Shown here: positions 24,928 through 34,879 of the stretch, piece after piece
Layout: every line of letters starts with the position of its first letter
Position numbering within the stretch: the first letter of the stretch is position 1
DNA from: Opisthorchis felineus
Lineage: Eukaryota; Platyhelminthes; Trematoda; Opisthorchiida; Opisthorchiidae
Length of the DNA: 64,000 bases
Reading direction: 5' to 3'
Assembly: GCA_004794785.1 (NCBI GenBank)
Contig: SJOL01008913.1
Location: 625,245 to 689,244 of the forward strand
Position numbers and translations under genes: made by a program
Notes under the pieces: generated by a model
What the model was told of the DNA's origin: nothing
The model's input: only the letters and a program-made list of their open reading frames with translations
The model's database searches: none

Positions 24928-25340
24928 ATTTTTAGTTCGCGAAAATATTTATGGACCTTCAGGAGTTGACGGGCGGTCTCCACGAGTTTGTGTTGCATCG
25001 GTGGTCTGAGAGCATTCAATTCCCTAATAAGCGGCTTTTTGGTCCTCGACCTACCAAATTCGGTTTGTGTTAAGCAGAATCCCGCACCGAAACCGCTTTA
25101 CTGCTGGCAGTTAGGCGCTGCTACAGCAAAGATTCCTCTCCCAAACGCGATTGTCCAAAAGTGAGCCGCTTGCCGTTCCAGCATGGATGCGAGCTCTGAT
25201 TGGCTAAATGTATGGGCCCCACAGCCAATCATGACCCAGCATCCGCCGGCTGACGGTTGCCAATGCCACATCCAGAAGGCGTCAGAATTTCTAGAATATT
25301 GTCGTCGCATAAGCTTTATGTACGGCGCTCTGTACAAGTG
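24923..25340 (-). other. Minus-strand frame upstream of the Penelope element, one stop
   Basis: One minus-strand frame stays open from ~25337 to a TAA at ~25098. It then continues in the same frame to a stop at ~24923, just inside the right arm. The second part is basic and helix-prone (KKPLIRELNALRPP, then ARQLLKVHKYFREL). It may be the 5' coding part of the Penelope-like element, which often begins in or before a terminal repeat. I cannot match the first part to anything. Opposed CCAAT boxes (gattggcta near 25197, cagccaatcatga near 25219) fall inside it. Confidence 0.3.
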
Positions 25341-26350
25341 TTTTTTTTTTACCTGGTTTTGAGCATTAACACACTTTGTGCACCTTTGGTGGTTGTCTTG
25401 ACACGAACGCTAGTTTGGAAGGTTCAGACCGAGAACTAAACCGAGAAAGGTAAAAATTTGTTCCACTTACACAAGATTCATTTTCTCGTCCGATGTGATG
25501 ATTATGACTGTTCAGGATTTCCTGTTTATTACACCCTTAAGCCGAGCGCCCTTACCGTCACCTAATATGATTACTGGATTTGTTCCGCTTATCAAGGTTT
25601 TATCTTATTTACTTTATTTGTTTTTGCATATCACACGGAACTCTGAGAAAGATATCGAAACCAAGGAGCAAAAAAGGACTAACAACTTCCACGTCACAAT
25701 TCGGACAATCTGCCAGAACTGCTACGATGGACTCAACCTCAGCTTGCATACATGTACCTCCATGACCTATACAGTGCTCCACACCTCTGTTGACGAATAT
25801 CTTCTCCGATAGTGAATAAGTGTGAGTTGTAAAGGTGGGCTACGTTGATACGGATCAGATAGTTACTGGGTTTTCACTATCCAATACACAGGTGTCTTCA
25901 CTCACCACTTTTTCGCTCAGACGTTCACTCCCGATTGCAGATGAGTTTTCTGGGATGCTATATGCTTATAACGGAGACCCTCATCCTTGGCTGTTGATCT
26001 GTCCACCATGTCCGACAATTGGATTACAAACGTTTCGTCATCAACCAAAGTGACGCTGTCAGTGCCGAGTTGGGTCGGTTGAGTGCGTCAGATACGGACG
26101 ACAGCCAGTCCAACACGGAGAAGGATAGTATTGTAAAATCAGGGCACGGATTCTCTATTTCCATCTATTTTTCTACTGGTTTGGTACATTATCATGCCCG
26201 TACCATCTTTACAGGTAGTGTACGCCGATTCTAAATGACATGACGCTCTCTGAGCTTCTTCCCGATGGTGGACATTCATTTTGCCATCTCTTAGCCCTAC
26301 CTGTTTTGTACGAGTCACAGGGAGTTTGAGAGATAAGCAGTTTTTATCTT
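25341..26350. other. No gene recognised
   Basis: The longest frame is 105 aa (25495-25812, +). No domain or repeat match recognised. Confidence 0.35.
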
Positions 26351-26354
26351 TGTT

Positions 26355-26640
26355 TTGATCGCACAGGCGAAGTCAAAGAAGGGGGTCCGCCAACACACGG
26401 ATGTCCTGTGTCTTGGGTATGCGGAAGATCTTAAACCATGGTCCAGTGACAATTTGCAGAAGGATGCAGCTCTCCCTCAGAAAGCAGTTGACTCACTCGG
26501 TCAGCGATATATAAAATGTTCGCGTACCTTCCGAAGGTCAACAACAGTCATTGGGATTCCACCAATTGAGGTGGTTTTCACTACGGGAGCTGATTAGATA
26601 ACTGGACGTTGGTACGGTACCCACAGTGGATATGTATTAG
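26355..26640 (+). pseudogene. CR1/Jockey-like LINE RT relic (motif C region)
   Basis: The frame 26355-26597 contains DVLCLGYAEDLKPWSS. It corresponds to the F/YADDLK.W motif C of CR1/Jockey-type reverse transcriptases, with the second Asp kept and the first changed to Glu. The following LQKDAALPQKAVDSLGQ and SRTFRRS match the usual 'LQ.DLD.L..W......TFNV.KC' stretch. A stop then interrupts it. Flanking RT motifs A and B were not found, so it is an isolated scrap. Clade assignment is uncertain. Confidence 0.5.
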
Positions 26641-26939
26641 GAAAACCAGCTCCGAAACGTACCTGGATTGCACAACTGTCGATGGAATAACCGTTTTCGT
26701 TAGGACAGATTTAATTGGTTGTCCTTCACTTGTCCTTGACAGCTGAATTCTATTTTTAGTATCCTTTTTGTCCCGCCTAGAACTTTCCACGTGAGTTTCA
26801 CAAGCGGGCCGTTTTCGGCTGCACATGAAACGCCTGTACGCGTCAGTGTTCAACAGATCCGCTGATTCGCACGTTCATTGGCTTTCTGGTGTGGCTAAGC
26901 GCATCAGGCTATCAAGCGGCTATCCAGACTCGGGTTCAC

Positions 26940-27242
26940 GGTATAAAGAAGGCATTAAGAAAACTGTGGTCCACAACAATATGCAGTTGACTGAAGACTC
27001 AAAGGTTAGAACTGTTGCTGCGCTCGATGTGCTTTTAAATCGCCTGCCAAATGGGTCGTTACAGAGCGTAACGCATAAAAAAGACTTGGAGTGGACAGCA
27101 AACCAACTTTGGCCGTTTCGTTCTTTTGAGACAGAAACGAAACCCATTTAGGGTCCAGGGCTAGAAAAATGTGTTTAAAAGACAGTTTGCAGGAGGAACT
27201 GGATCACTTGCGCAGCATACTTCGAAACTGTTGTTACCCGTG
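26940..27242 (+). pseudogene. Second Penelope-like RT/connector relic
   Basis: At 27023-27067 the frame reads ALDVLLNRLPNGSLQS, followed by VTHKKDLEWTANQ and FRSFETETK. This matches the post-motif-C 'PFLDVLL.R...G.L.T.V..K.T.TG.....F.SF.P...K' block of Penelope-like RTs. After a stop and frameshift, 27193-27240 reads EELDHLRSILRNCCYP, the 'E...I...L..NGYP' helix block preceding the GIY-YIG domain. No GIY-YIG remnant was recognised after it. It lies on the strand opposite to the 22-25 kb element, so it is an independent insertion. Confidence 0.6.
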
Positions 27243-27574
27243 AAAATGACTGCATTGTCCAAATCACCGGGCAACTAACCCCCTACAGCATTACAAGCCA
27301 GAGTTTTTATATTCTCTGCGTTGAACCAGTTATATGAGTCTCTAGATGAATAACGGACTTTACTGGATATCACTGATGAAATCTGCGACCTAACGATGCT
27401 CTTCGCCTGAGCTGTCACCCACTGATAATGTCCAACAATTACGCGTTCGTAATCATTCCTGACGTTGTGGCCAAAGTCAACCATCAAAGGGCGAAAACAC
27501 ACTTACACACTTGCACTTCGTTATCAACCATCAATGTTGAATCCGCTGTAATAATGTGAAACAGAATTCCTGGG

Positions 27575-27720
27575 TTTATACGTAATGCACTACTCATAAG
27601 GTTGCTGAAAATTCTTCGACAGCCCACGACCAGTTTCGCCCTTCTTGGGGCTCATCAGGTAGGCGCAACATCACAAACGAGATATTCAGCTGGGTTCCAG
27701 GTGAGTCTCTCGCAAAACCA
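27575..27720. repeat. Family R1, inverted-junction copy
   Basis: The forward left half (cgtaatgcactactcataag, cgacagcccacgaccagttt, ggggctcatcaggtaggcgc) is joined at ~27667 to a reversed right half (catcacaaacgagatattc, agctgggttccaggtgagtc). The join matches the one at 11405-11545. Confidence 0.75.
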
Positions 27721-30700
27721 GAATTCCTTGGTATAAGCAAAGCCTATTTTAAAAGCTCCGACAATTCGGCAGACTCAAACGCGACAAATGATTTACTTGA
27801 AAGAGATACGAGACATGGTCAAAACGTTCATTGTACTCTTCGCAAACGGCCGCATTGTAGGACACCATCAGAAGCATTACGAATACTGAAGACTCTAGTT
27901 TCATCCACTGGCCTCCCTGTCGAGGATGGTGGTCAATGCAAGGGATAGTTTCCCCAAAAAAATGCACGGTTATCTGGACTAGTACAAAGGTCGCCGCAAA
28001 AATTCTAGCAACTACCTTTAAAGTACCACCTATTATATGCCACTTTTACGTATCGATGACCATGTGGTGTCAAGCTCCTTCAGAATCTTGCATTTATGGC
28101 TGACTAACTTCGACCACTGAATAGAAACTTTGGTTGAAAATAGTAAAAAAAAATTGGAATTTTCAACAAAAACTTGACTAGCTACTGATTCATTTCCACC
28201 TCGTAATGGGGACTGCTGAATGGAGACAGACGGTACCAAGTGTTTAACCATGTATGTCTGCAGTTAGCCAGTGTCTAGGTGTTTGTACTATAGTCATATC
28301 CTTATTGTGGGCCATCTGGGACTGCGGTGGGCTGGGCTGCAGTCATCCTCGTTAACCCAGTGACATGCATCAATGCTGTGGGAAGTTGCTCTGGCGCAAG
28401 CGGAGCCTTGTTCTCCGACCTACCGCCGCACACATGCAGACCGCAGCTAGGGTGAACGCACCGACAGACGGTTCGAAGTGGAAACCCTGGTGACGGCCCT
28501 CATGGTGGTTCGATTGGTAAAAAATGTGGTGCAGTGGTGCCTGTTCTCTGTAGCGTAGGTTCGTGCCAAATCACAGGTCTGAGACGAAAGTTAGCGTCCG
28601 TAACCAAGACACGGCGAGCGCGCAATGTCCCAATGGCCCCACTACGTCAGTCTGCGAGACCCAAACCCTGCAATCAGTGGGCTCGTTGCGTGGGCTCACC
28701 GAGTCGGTAAGCAAGTTTGGCGCCCACACCAATGTAAGTGACCAGCCCTGTCAGCACGTCACACGGCAGTTCCACAAAATCACCCTCTGGCTTCTGCTTT
28801 GGGCAAGTAAACGAGTAACTGACCTTGGTTGAACCAACTGTACTGGGTTGGTCTGATTGAAAGAACTGGGACATCGGGGGCAGGGAAGTGATAGCGATCG
28901 ATTGCAGTTGCCCCGTGTCATGTGTGGTCTTGACAGCCTGGATGAAGTCATACAAGCAGCTAGGATAGAAGAGCAGTAAGGCTGACAAAAATTCACCAGT
29001 CCGACCCACCGAGTCGGGTGAATTGTGGAGGAGCTGGCCATCGATATCGATCAGTGCAGTCACAGTGTCGTGACCTGTACTGAAATGTTACCCAGTCTAA
29101 TGAAGGAGGCCCGGATGGTGTGATTTACTCGTGAATACATGCGTTACAGCACAGTAATCAATATGATACATCCTATACGATTACCCTCTATCCTCCCTAT
29201 CCTGGTAACTTGGTGTGACTATAAGGTGGTCGCTCCTAAGTTGCTGTCGCCTTTTCTATTTACTGGGTTGTACAGGCCCTCGCACTCAGCCTAATGCGTT
29301 GGAAAATTTCGAATGTCGGTTACGGTGGTCAGTCATGGTGCGTTAGGCGAGTTAACTGCTTGTGTTATTTATGGCATCATTTGCAGATGAGCGATTGGTT
29401 GCAGCAGCCCCAGCTCGCATGACCAACTGGCGTAGTAAAGCGTAGGGGGTTTAAAGCTTTGTGTCACGTGAGAGAAGCAATCAAGCGAGGAAATCTCCAT
29501 CTTGCTTACTGAAAAGACAAACGAAACATGGAAGCGGTAAATGAGAATAAGCGTGTGGTTCAGAGCTCTAGTCAGAAATTTGGAACTCGATAAGTTATTG
29601 GGGTAAATATATAAGTCTATGCTAACACTAGAAATAATATGCACTTAAAAAACAGTCCCGTTTGTTAATGGGTTGTTGCTTCCTCCCTGATGGAGGAAGC
29701 AACTATATGAGGGCAGAGCCATTCAATTAGGCCATTATGTAATGCGTTGACTTTGGGTATGAATTAGGTTCTGTGACTTGCACTCTGCGCTGAACGACAA
29801 ACGACTTCAACCTAAGTGTCGCATCTCTGGGTTTGAGGAGCTGTAGGATGATTTGGGACTGTTGTAGAGTAGATGGCGGTTTCATGTGGCTTTTCCGGTA
29901 AACTTAAATTATCAAATAAGTGGGTTCCGTGGATTTCAAAACAGTGCACCAAAACCTCCAAGATTCCCGGAACATGGTGTAACTCATGTTGTAAAGAACA
30001 GAAATTCTTACCAACACCGGAACTCAAGGGGCAACTCGCTTACGTGCAATATTGCACTAACTTGAACAACGCTTTGGCTTCTGTTTCTCACCTGAAACTA
30101 CCGTCTTAAATGATGTTGTTACGTTGCCACGAAAAGATGATAACGATGGGTACGTCAGTTTAAATCTCATAATCCCCAACTAACTTACAAAACTGAGAAC
30201 ACGTCGTCCGTACGGATTCGTACTGATTTTTCTGAAGAAAATGAAGTAGTACGAAGTTTGACAGTACTAGAAATGTCGATCATCGTTCCCCTTTTATAAG
30301 AGCATCTGTCTTATCCAGTGGGGTTGAGGTTTCGCCAGATCTTCATCCGTGATCTGATGCCGTGTGTTGCCAACAATTTCTTTCAGTTTTCCTGACTTTT
30401 GGGTTTCATCATTATTATCACTATTTTTGTGATCATTACTGCAACTGATTCGTTGCTATTATCGTTATCTACAAGTGAAACTCTTCCAAAACGTTTGATA
30501 AGATATCCTGTTTTCTTCTTGCCTCGGGTAGAGCGGGTTCTTGAGCAGCGTAATCGCTTCGGTTTTGTGACCCACGGAAATTGTGACTTCACTATCTAAA
30601 GGAGCTACGGTACCTGGCATCAGGTGTGCTTTAGTTTCAAAACAGACTATTCACCATCCGTTAACAGTGAAATTCATGCACTGTCACATGATGATTACGG

Positions 30701-31800
30701 ATTTGGGTACACTTCAAGGTCATAATTCAGCCGCTGTATGAAAGTGAAGTTGTCTGCATTTTACGGTCACTTATTCAGTAAATCCAGTAACTTGTAATAA
30801 ACCGTGTCTGTATACTATTTACTGCTCAAGTGCTTGGCAGACAAACCTGAACTGCGAATCACTGGCTTCTAGATGGTTCAGTCATCTGTTTTTCGTTTAA
30901 AAAAAATACTGTTCATGTTACTTTGTTCAGCGTTTGTCCACCTTTGTGAATCGTGATGTGAACATTTCCAGTACAGTAGGACAATAATGACCGCCCCCTG
31001 GCCTTTCGAGAATACTTCCGTTTTTAGCAAGTGGACATGACTGATAATACTGGTAAAAATGACAGTAACCACTGAGTGAAGACGGTACAAAGTACATGTG
31101 TGTAATTTCACGAAGGACACCGTGTTCGTAGCTGAATGATGTGATCATAATTGCTAGTAGCTACTATCTATTCTCGCTCAACTTATTTGGAACAGCTTGT
31201 TTGGAATCACGCTTATAGGCTTTCCTTTATGGGTGTGTTTGGCATCACGCTTACTGGGGATCCTTTGGGGATTTTTAACCACATATTGGGTTAGGTGAGC
31301 TTACTGAAATGGTGGCAAGGCCATCGATCAGCTCAGAATTTCGTCCAAAGCTCATTGTGACAGTGATTAACTTAAAAGAAGGTTCCAAATATTCTCAATT
31401 CGAGTTTTTGTTCCACTGTACTTAATATCCCCAGAAAGTAAGATGCACTCCCTAAGGATTTCGTGTCTTGTGAAAACAAGGAGTTCTTCCGATCAGACTC
31501 CTCAAGCACGCGACTACGGAGCTTGTAAAATCTGCTACCCGCAATACATATTTAAAAAATACCATGGAGTCCCCTCAGTTTTGAGCGTCGCTACATGAAG
31601 CAAGTCTGAGAAAACAAACAAAAAGGGCATCGTGAAGTACATGTTTAGCGGAGGAATGAAACACAAACCCGCCGCTAATCGCTGGGTTAGTCTAGCATCT
31701 GCGGTTGGGAAGACCACTGAAGGACACAATAGAGTATCATTGTAGACATTTTGACGTATGGGCATCTAATTAACACGGGTTTTGCAAGCGTGAATAGTGC
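27721..31800. other. No gene recognised
   Basis: About 4 kb. The interval 28330-29100 is more GC-rich than its surroundings and contains overlapping frames on both strands, including 129 aa on the minus strand (28674-29063), with no recognisable domain. An AT-rich stretch follows. A 15-bp inverted pair, cttcctccctgatggaggaag, occurs at 29680-29701. Confidence 0.35.
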
Positions 31801-31809
31801 ACTTCAAAC

Positions 31810-32350
31810 TTGTTTCTCATCATGGAGGAAAAAGCGGAAGTGGTCAACAGCGGTCATCTAGTCGTTGTTGACTTTGGCAAGGGTTTTGATTCAATTTCCA
31901 TGCCAACATCTGTTTCACAGACTCCCATCTATGGCTTGCAAAAAAATACAGTCCCTGATATCAGGCTACTTCACCGGTTGTATAATGGGAGCGGGAGTTG
32001 ACGAGGATTTTTCAAGCACGATCGTCTGTGATCGGAGTGTCCTGCAAAGTCTAGTTTTGATTCCAGAATTATTCGGGGTGCACGTGGATGGTCTGCCGAA
32101 ATATCTAACGGTTCCCTTACTTAGAACTTTAGAACCTGAGCAACCTAGAACAGTGCGTAGGTCACTTGAAGAACCGTCGGGACAACCCAGACCTTTGCCT
32201 CCCCCTCGTAACTATGACAAATGTAGTCTTGTCAACAAGTGCTCTACAGCCAAAGGGGTCTGTTATGAGGGAGATTTCGTACTTCAAGAGACACCTTTGA
32301 GAAGAAACTTGCTGATGATTGCAATAGATGATCAAAAATCAGCGGAATAA
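31810..32350 (+). pseudogene. CR1/Jockey-like LINE reverse transcriptase relic
   Basis: Two overlapping + frames together carry an RT core. The first (31810-32001) has HLVVVDFGKGFDSIS, corresponding to motif A '.DF.KAFDSV'. After a frameshift near 31990, the second (31865-32350) has DEDFSSTIVCDRSVLQSLVL and then FGVHVDGLPKYL, matching 'S.V.SGVPQGSVLGPLLF..YI.DLP..L' (motif B), with the invariant GVPQG degraded. Further along, KCSLVNKC and EGDFVLQETPL fit the post-motif-C 'KC.......Y.L.G..L' segment, but the ADD itself is lost. Nothing like the endonuclease was found upstream, so this is a 5'-truncated dead copy. Confidence 0.65.
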
Positions 32351-32359
32351 TCCTGAAGA

Positions 32360-33580
32360 AAACTGCTGTCGCATCTCAACTTTTATGGGTGACTCACAGG
32401 TTTTTTAGACGACTTACTTCGGGACTCGTCTGTACACAGGTGTCTTCCCACCATAATTATGGGTAACCCGCACGTCCCCAGGGGACCAAACCATAATGCA
32501 CGTGTTCGGAAGGCCGGATGACTTCTCGTCTCGATATACGGTACTAAGAGGATAGTTGTTGTGTATATGAGGGATGCTCTGAAGAGTGGGGAACTAAAAG
32601 AATATTACACTGTGGCTTTAGAAACAACCAGAGGAAAGTACATAACTATATCCCAGAATCTCAGATAATCCTTCGGTTAGTCTGTCAAGGAAGAGATATC
32701 ATAAGTGTAGCTTCGAAAAGAGTGCAGAAGAAATTTGGGCAGGCATCTTCAAGTGATAACTAGCGGCAGCCGTCCCTTTGCATTCGTTGGACAACTTCAA
32801 CATAGCATTCCGCCGCACGGAATACCATCTAACTGGAAGATTGGGTGTGCTGGCGCCTACTCGAAAGTTCCTTCTGCTACCTGATATATACTGACTTCCA
32901 ACACAACGTAGAGAGTCGTTACTCTCCTGTTCCTCTGGCAATTCCTTTCATATTGCCGAAGGTTCGATTTTTTGCCTTTTATTATAGCCACAGTACCATG
33001 AAGTGTTTTTTCAACCAATACGAAGGATATATGGTCAATTTTCGATTCCATAGGGTAGCACCACATTTGATATGGAGTGTAATTTTCGCAACCGGAGTAA
33101 GGGCGGTGGATTCGATTACCGTTCAGGGTTTATGCTAATGGTTACACTGAAGATTGTTGTCTGCCTCAGTGATACTGTTTCCTGAAAGGTGTGAATCACT
33201 CTCTTTCATGATAAAGTTCATCAACTGACCATGTGGTTTAGTGAACTTTTAGGATAGATTAATTTGAGACCAACCCTCGCAACCCACAGGTGACATGCTC
33301 AGCATCTTGAATACTGTCCACAGGGAATTATGGACTTCCATTTCAGATGAGTCGTAGAAAAATGCCAGTTTTAAAGCGGGGGGACAAAATCTCGGTCATA
33401 ATTGCGTATGCCGCCCTCTGAAAATCCACATAATTCACTAAAAGGGAGCCAGGTGGGTCATGAAATCAAGTGCATTTTCCCTAGTTGGATTTCTCCCGTA
33501 GTCTGTGCGCAGCTACATCCGTACGAGTCATATGCTGCGAATGTGAACCAACGACGGACGCAGCAGGCAGCGCCGACGGC
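32360..33580. other. No gene recognised
   Basis: About 1.2 kb between the LINE relic and the CCAAT array. Short overlapping frames (97 aa at 32845, 80 aa at 32699) have no recognisable domain. The first few hundred bases may be LINE 3' sequence. Confidence 0.35.
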
Positions 33581-33592
33581 CAGAGCAGATAT

Positions 33593-33774
33593 GATTGGCC
33601 AATTCTGATTGGCCAATTCTGATTGGCTGTTTACGCAGCAATTTTTCTGACTGCGAAAGCCATTGGTCTACGGTGAAAACAGACGGTGACCCTGCGGAAA
33701 ATCAACGATGCTGTGTGGCGGAAACCTGATTGGTGGAATGGAAGCTCGTGACCAATCAATGGAACGAAACCAAT
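33593..33774 (+). promoter_or_regulatory. CCAAT/ATTGG box array, likely promoter
   Basis: Nine CCAAT pentamers in either orientation lie within 181 bp: 33594, 33599, 33608, 33613, 33622, 33662, 33729, 33752 and 33770. The first five sit in a tandem 14-bp unit, gattggccaattct, repeated twice plus a third partial copy (33593-33627). CCAAT boxes bind the NF-Y factor in metazoa and cluster in TATA-less promoters. The array ends about 10 bp before the reading frame of the MPPED-like exon opens at 33783. Promoter function is inference. Family D also contains opposed CCAAT boxes, so an origin from a repeat is possible. Confidence 0.55.
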
Positions 33775-33950
33775 TCACGTGATGCAACTGCATTCTGCAT
33801 GCAGTCTGGTCGCAGAGTTGTGTTGGTCTCTCGTGTTGTACGGTCGGTTGCGTACACAGCGGATTTCAAATCTTCGTTTATTACAAGGCACTGTCAACAA
33901 TAACCAGCTACCAAAAGCACATAAACCGCGGGCCCTTTTCCCGTCACCTG

Positions 33951-34873
33951 TTGGATAGGATTACACAACGATACCGTCAGTCACGCTCGGAAAGACACCA
34001 TGACGCGGGAGCAGTGGCACGGGTCAATACTAATTATAGCACGGATCCTGGGTTGGCGACAGCCTTACTCAGTTTTCGGAATTTGAATGTGTACGTTGTC
34101 GGTGAAGTTGGTCATCCGAACGCAAAAATAGTGCGGATCGTCCATATTTCTGATACACGTGGCGCCCACGAAGTTTACGCAGATCACATCCCACGGGGGC
34201 ATATCTTAATTCATTCCGGGGATTTCACCTGCAGCCCGCCATCACGTGGTTGGCGGCTTCCATCTTGGTGTCGCCGCTTAAGGACTAATTTACCAGGTTC
34301 ACGACGTGATGAGCGATCTCCCGGTGGTTGGCGTGAGCAAGTAAAGGAGTTGGATCGATTTTTCGCGCAGCAGCCCCACGATTTTAAAATCTTTGTTCCT
34401 GGATGTTGGGAAAATTGGCGCTCACGTTCAACAGGTGACGATCCAACACCAGAAAAAATTCAGTCCCTTTTAAAATCGGCCATTTATCTTGAGGATGCAT
34501 GGTGTCAAATCTTGGGTTTAAAGTTTTACGGTACTTCATGGACAGCTGCCGATGATTTGAGATCGGTAGATGGTGCTTTTCCCAGACGTTACTGGACTAA
34601 ACTTTTCTCCTCCAGGCGGACAAAACATTCCAATTTCCCTCCGATCTCAGACCAAGCATCAATCAGTAGCCGGGCCGAGAAACCCGATGGTCACACAACG
34701 TCCATCTCACCAGACACTTCCGCTGCACCAAATCCATCAAATGGGTTTGTCCTGCCAAGCATACACGACGTTTCCTCCAAGTGGCAAAACATACCGGATG
34801 ATACGAACGTTCTAATAACGCACATGCCTGCCTGGCGTCAGGAGCTGTTCGTACACATCTCCCAAAGGATTAG
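33951..34873 (+). CDS. MPPED-family metallophosphoesterase-like protein, exon with altered active site
   Basis: The frame is open from 33783 to 34874 without an ATG. I give 33951 (a TTG, residue 1 in this numbering) only as a reference start; the true start is probably in an upstream exon. The exon ends at 34873 with a perfect donor, ttag|gtaagt. Residues 61-93 (VRIVHISDTRGA ... HILIHSGDFT) match the N-terminal core of the MPPED1/MPPED2 class of calcineurin-like phosphoesterases, and residues 170-198 (SAIYLED ... LKFYGTSWT) and 271-295 (SKWQNIP ... VLITHMPAW) continue it. The usual motifs are DTH, GD, GNHE and THxP. Here they read DTR (68-70), GD (90-91), GCWE (151-154) and THMP (290-293), so one metal-binding His, the Asn ligand and the catalytic His are replaced. 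A Ser-rich insertion lies at about 200-265. The C-terminal GHxHxGxG-type part should lie in a later exon, which I did not find. It may be a pseudoenzyme, or a pseudogene that has kept its frame. Confidence 0.75.
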
Positions 34874-34879
34874 GTAAGT
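34874..34879 (+). other. Splice donor site
   Basis: gtaagt immediately after ...gattag. It matches the full 5' splice-site consensus and sits exactly where the MPPED homology is interrupted by an in-frame TAA, which supports a real exon end. Confidence 0.75.

Noticed and set aside
34570..34815. 81-aa ORF in another frame
   Set aside because: Shadow inside the MPPED-like exon.
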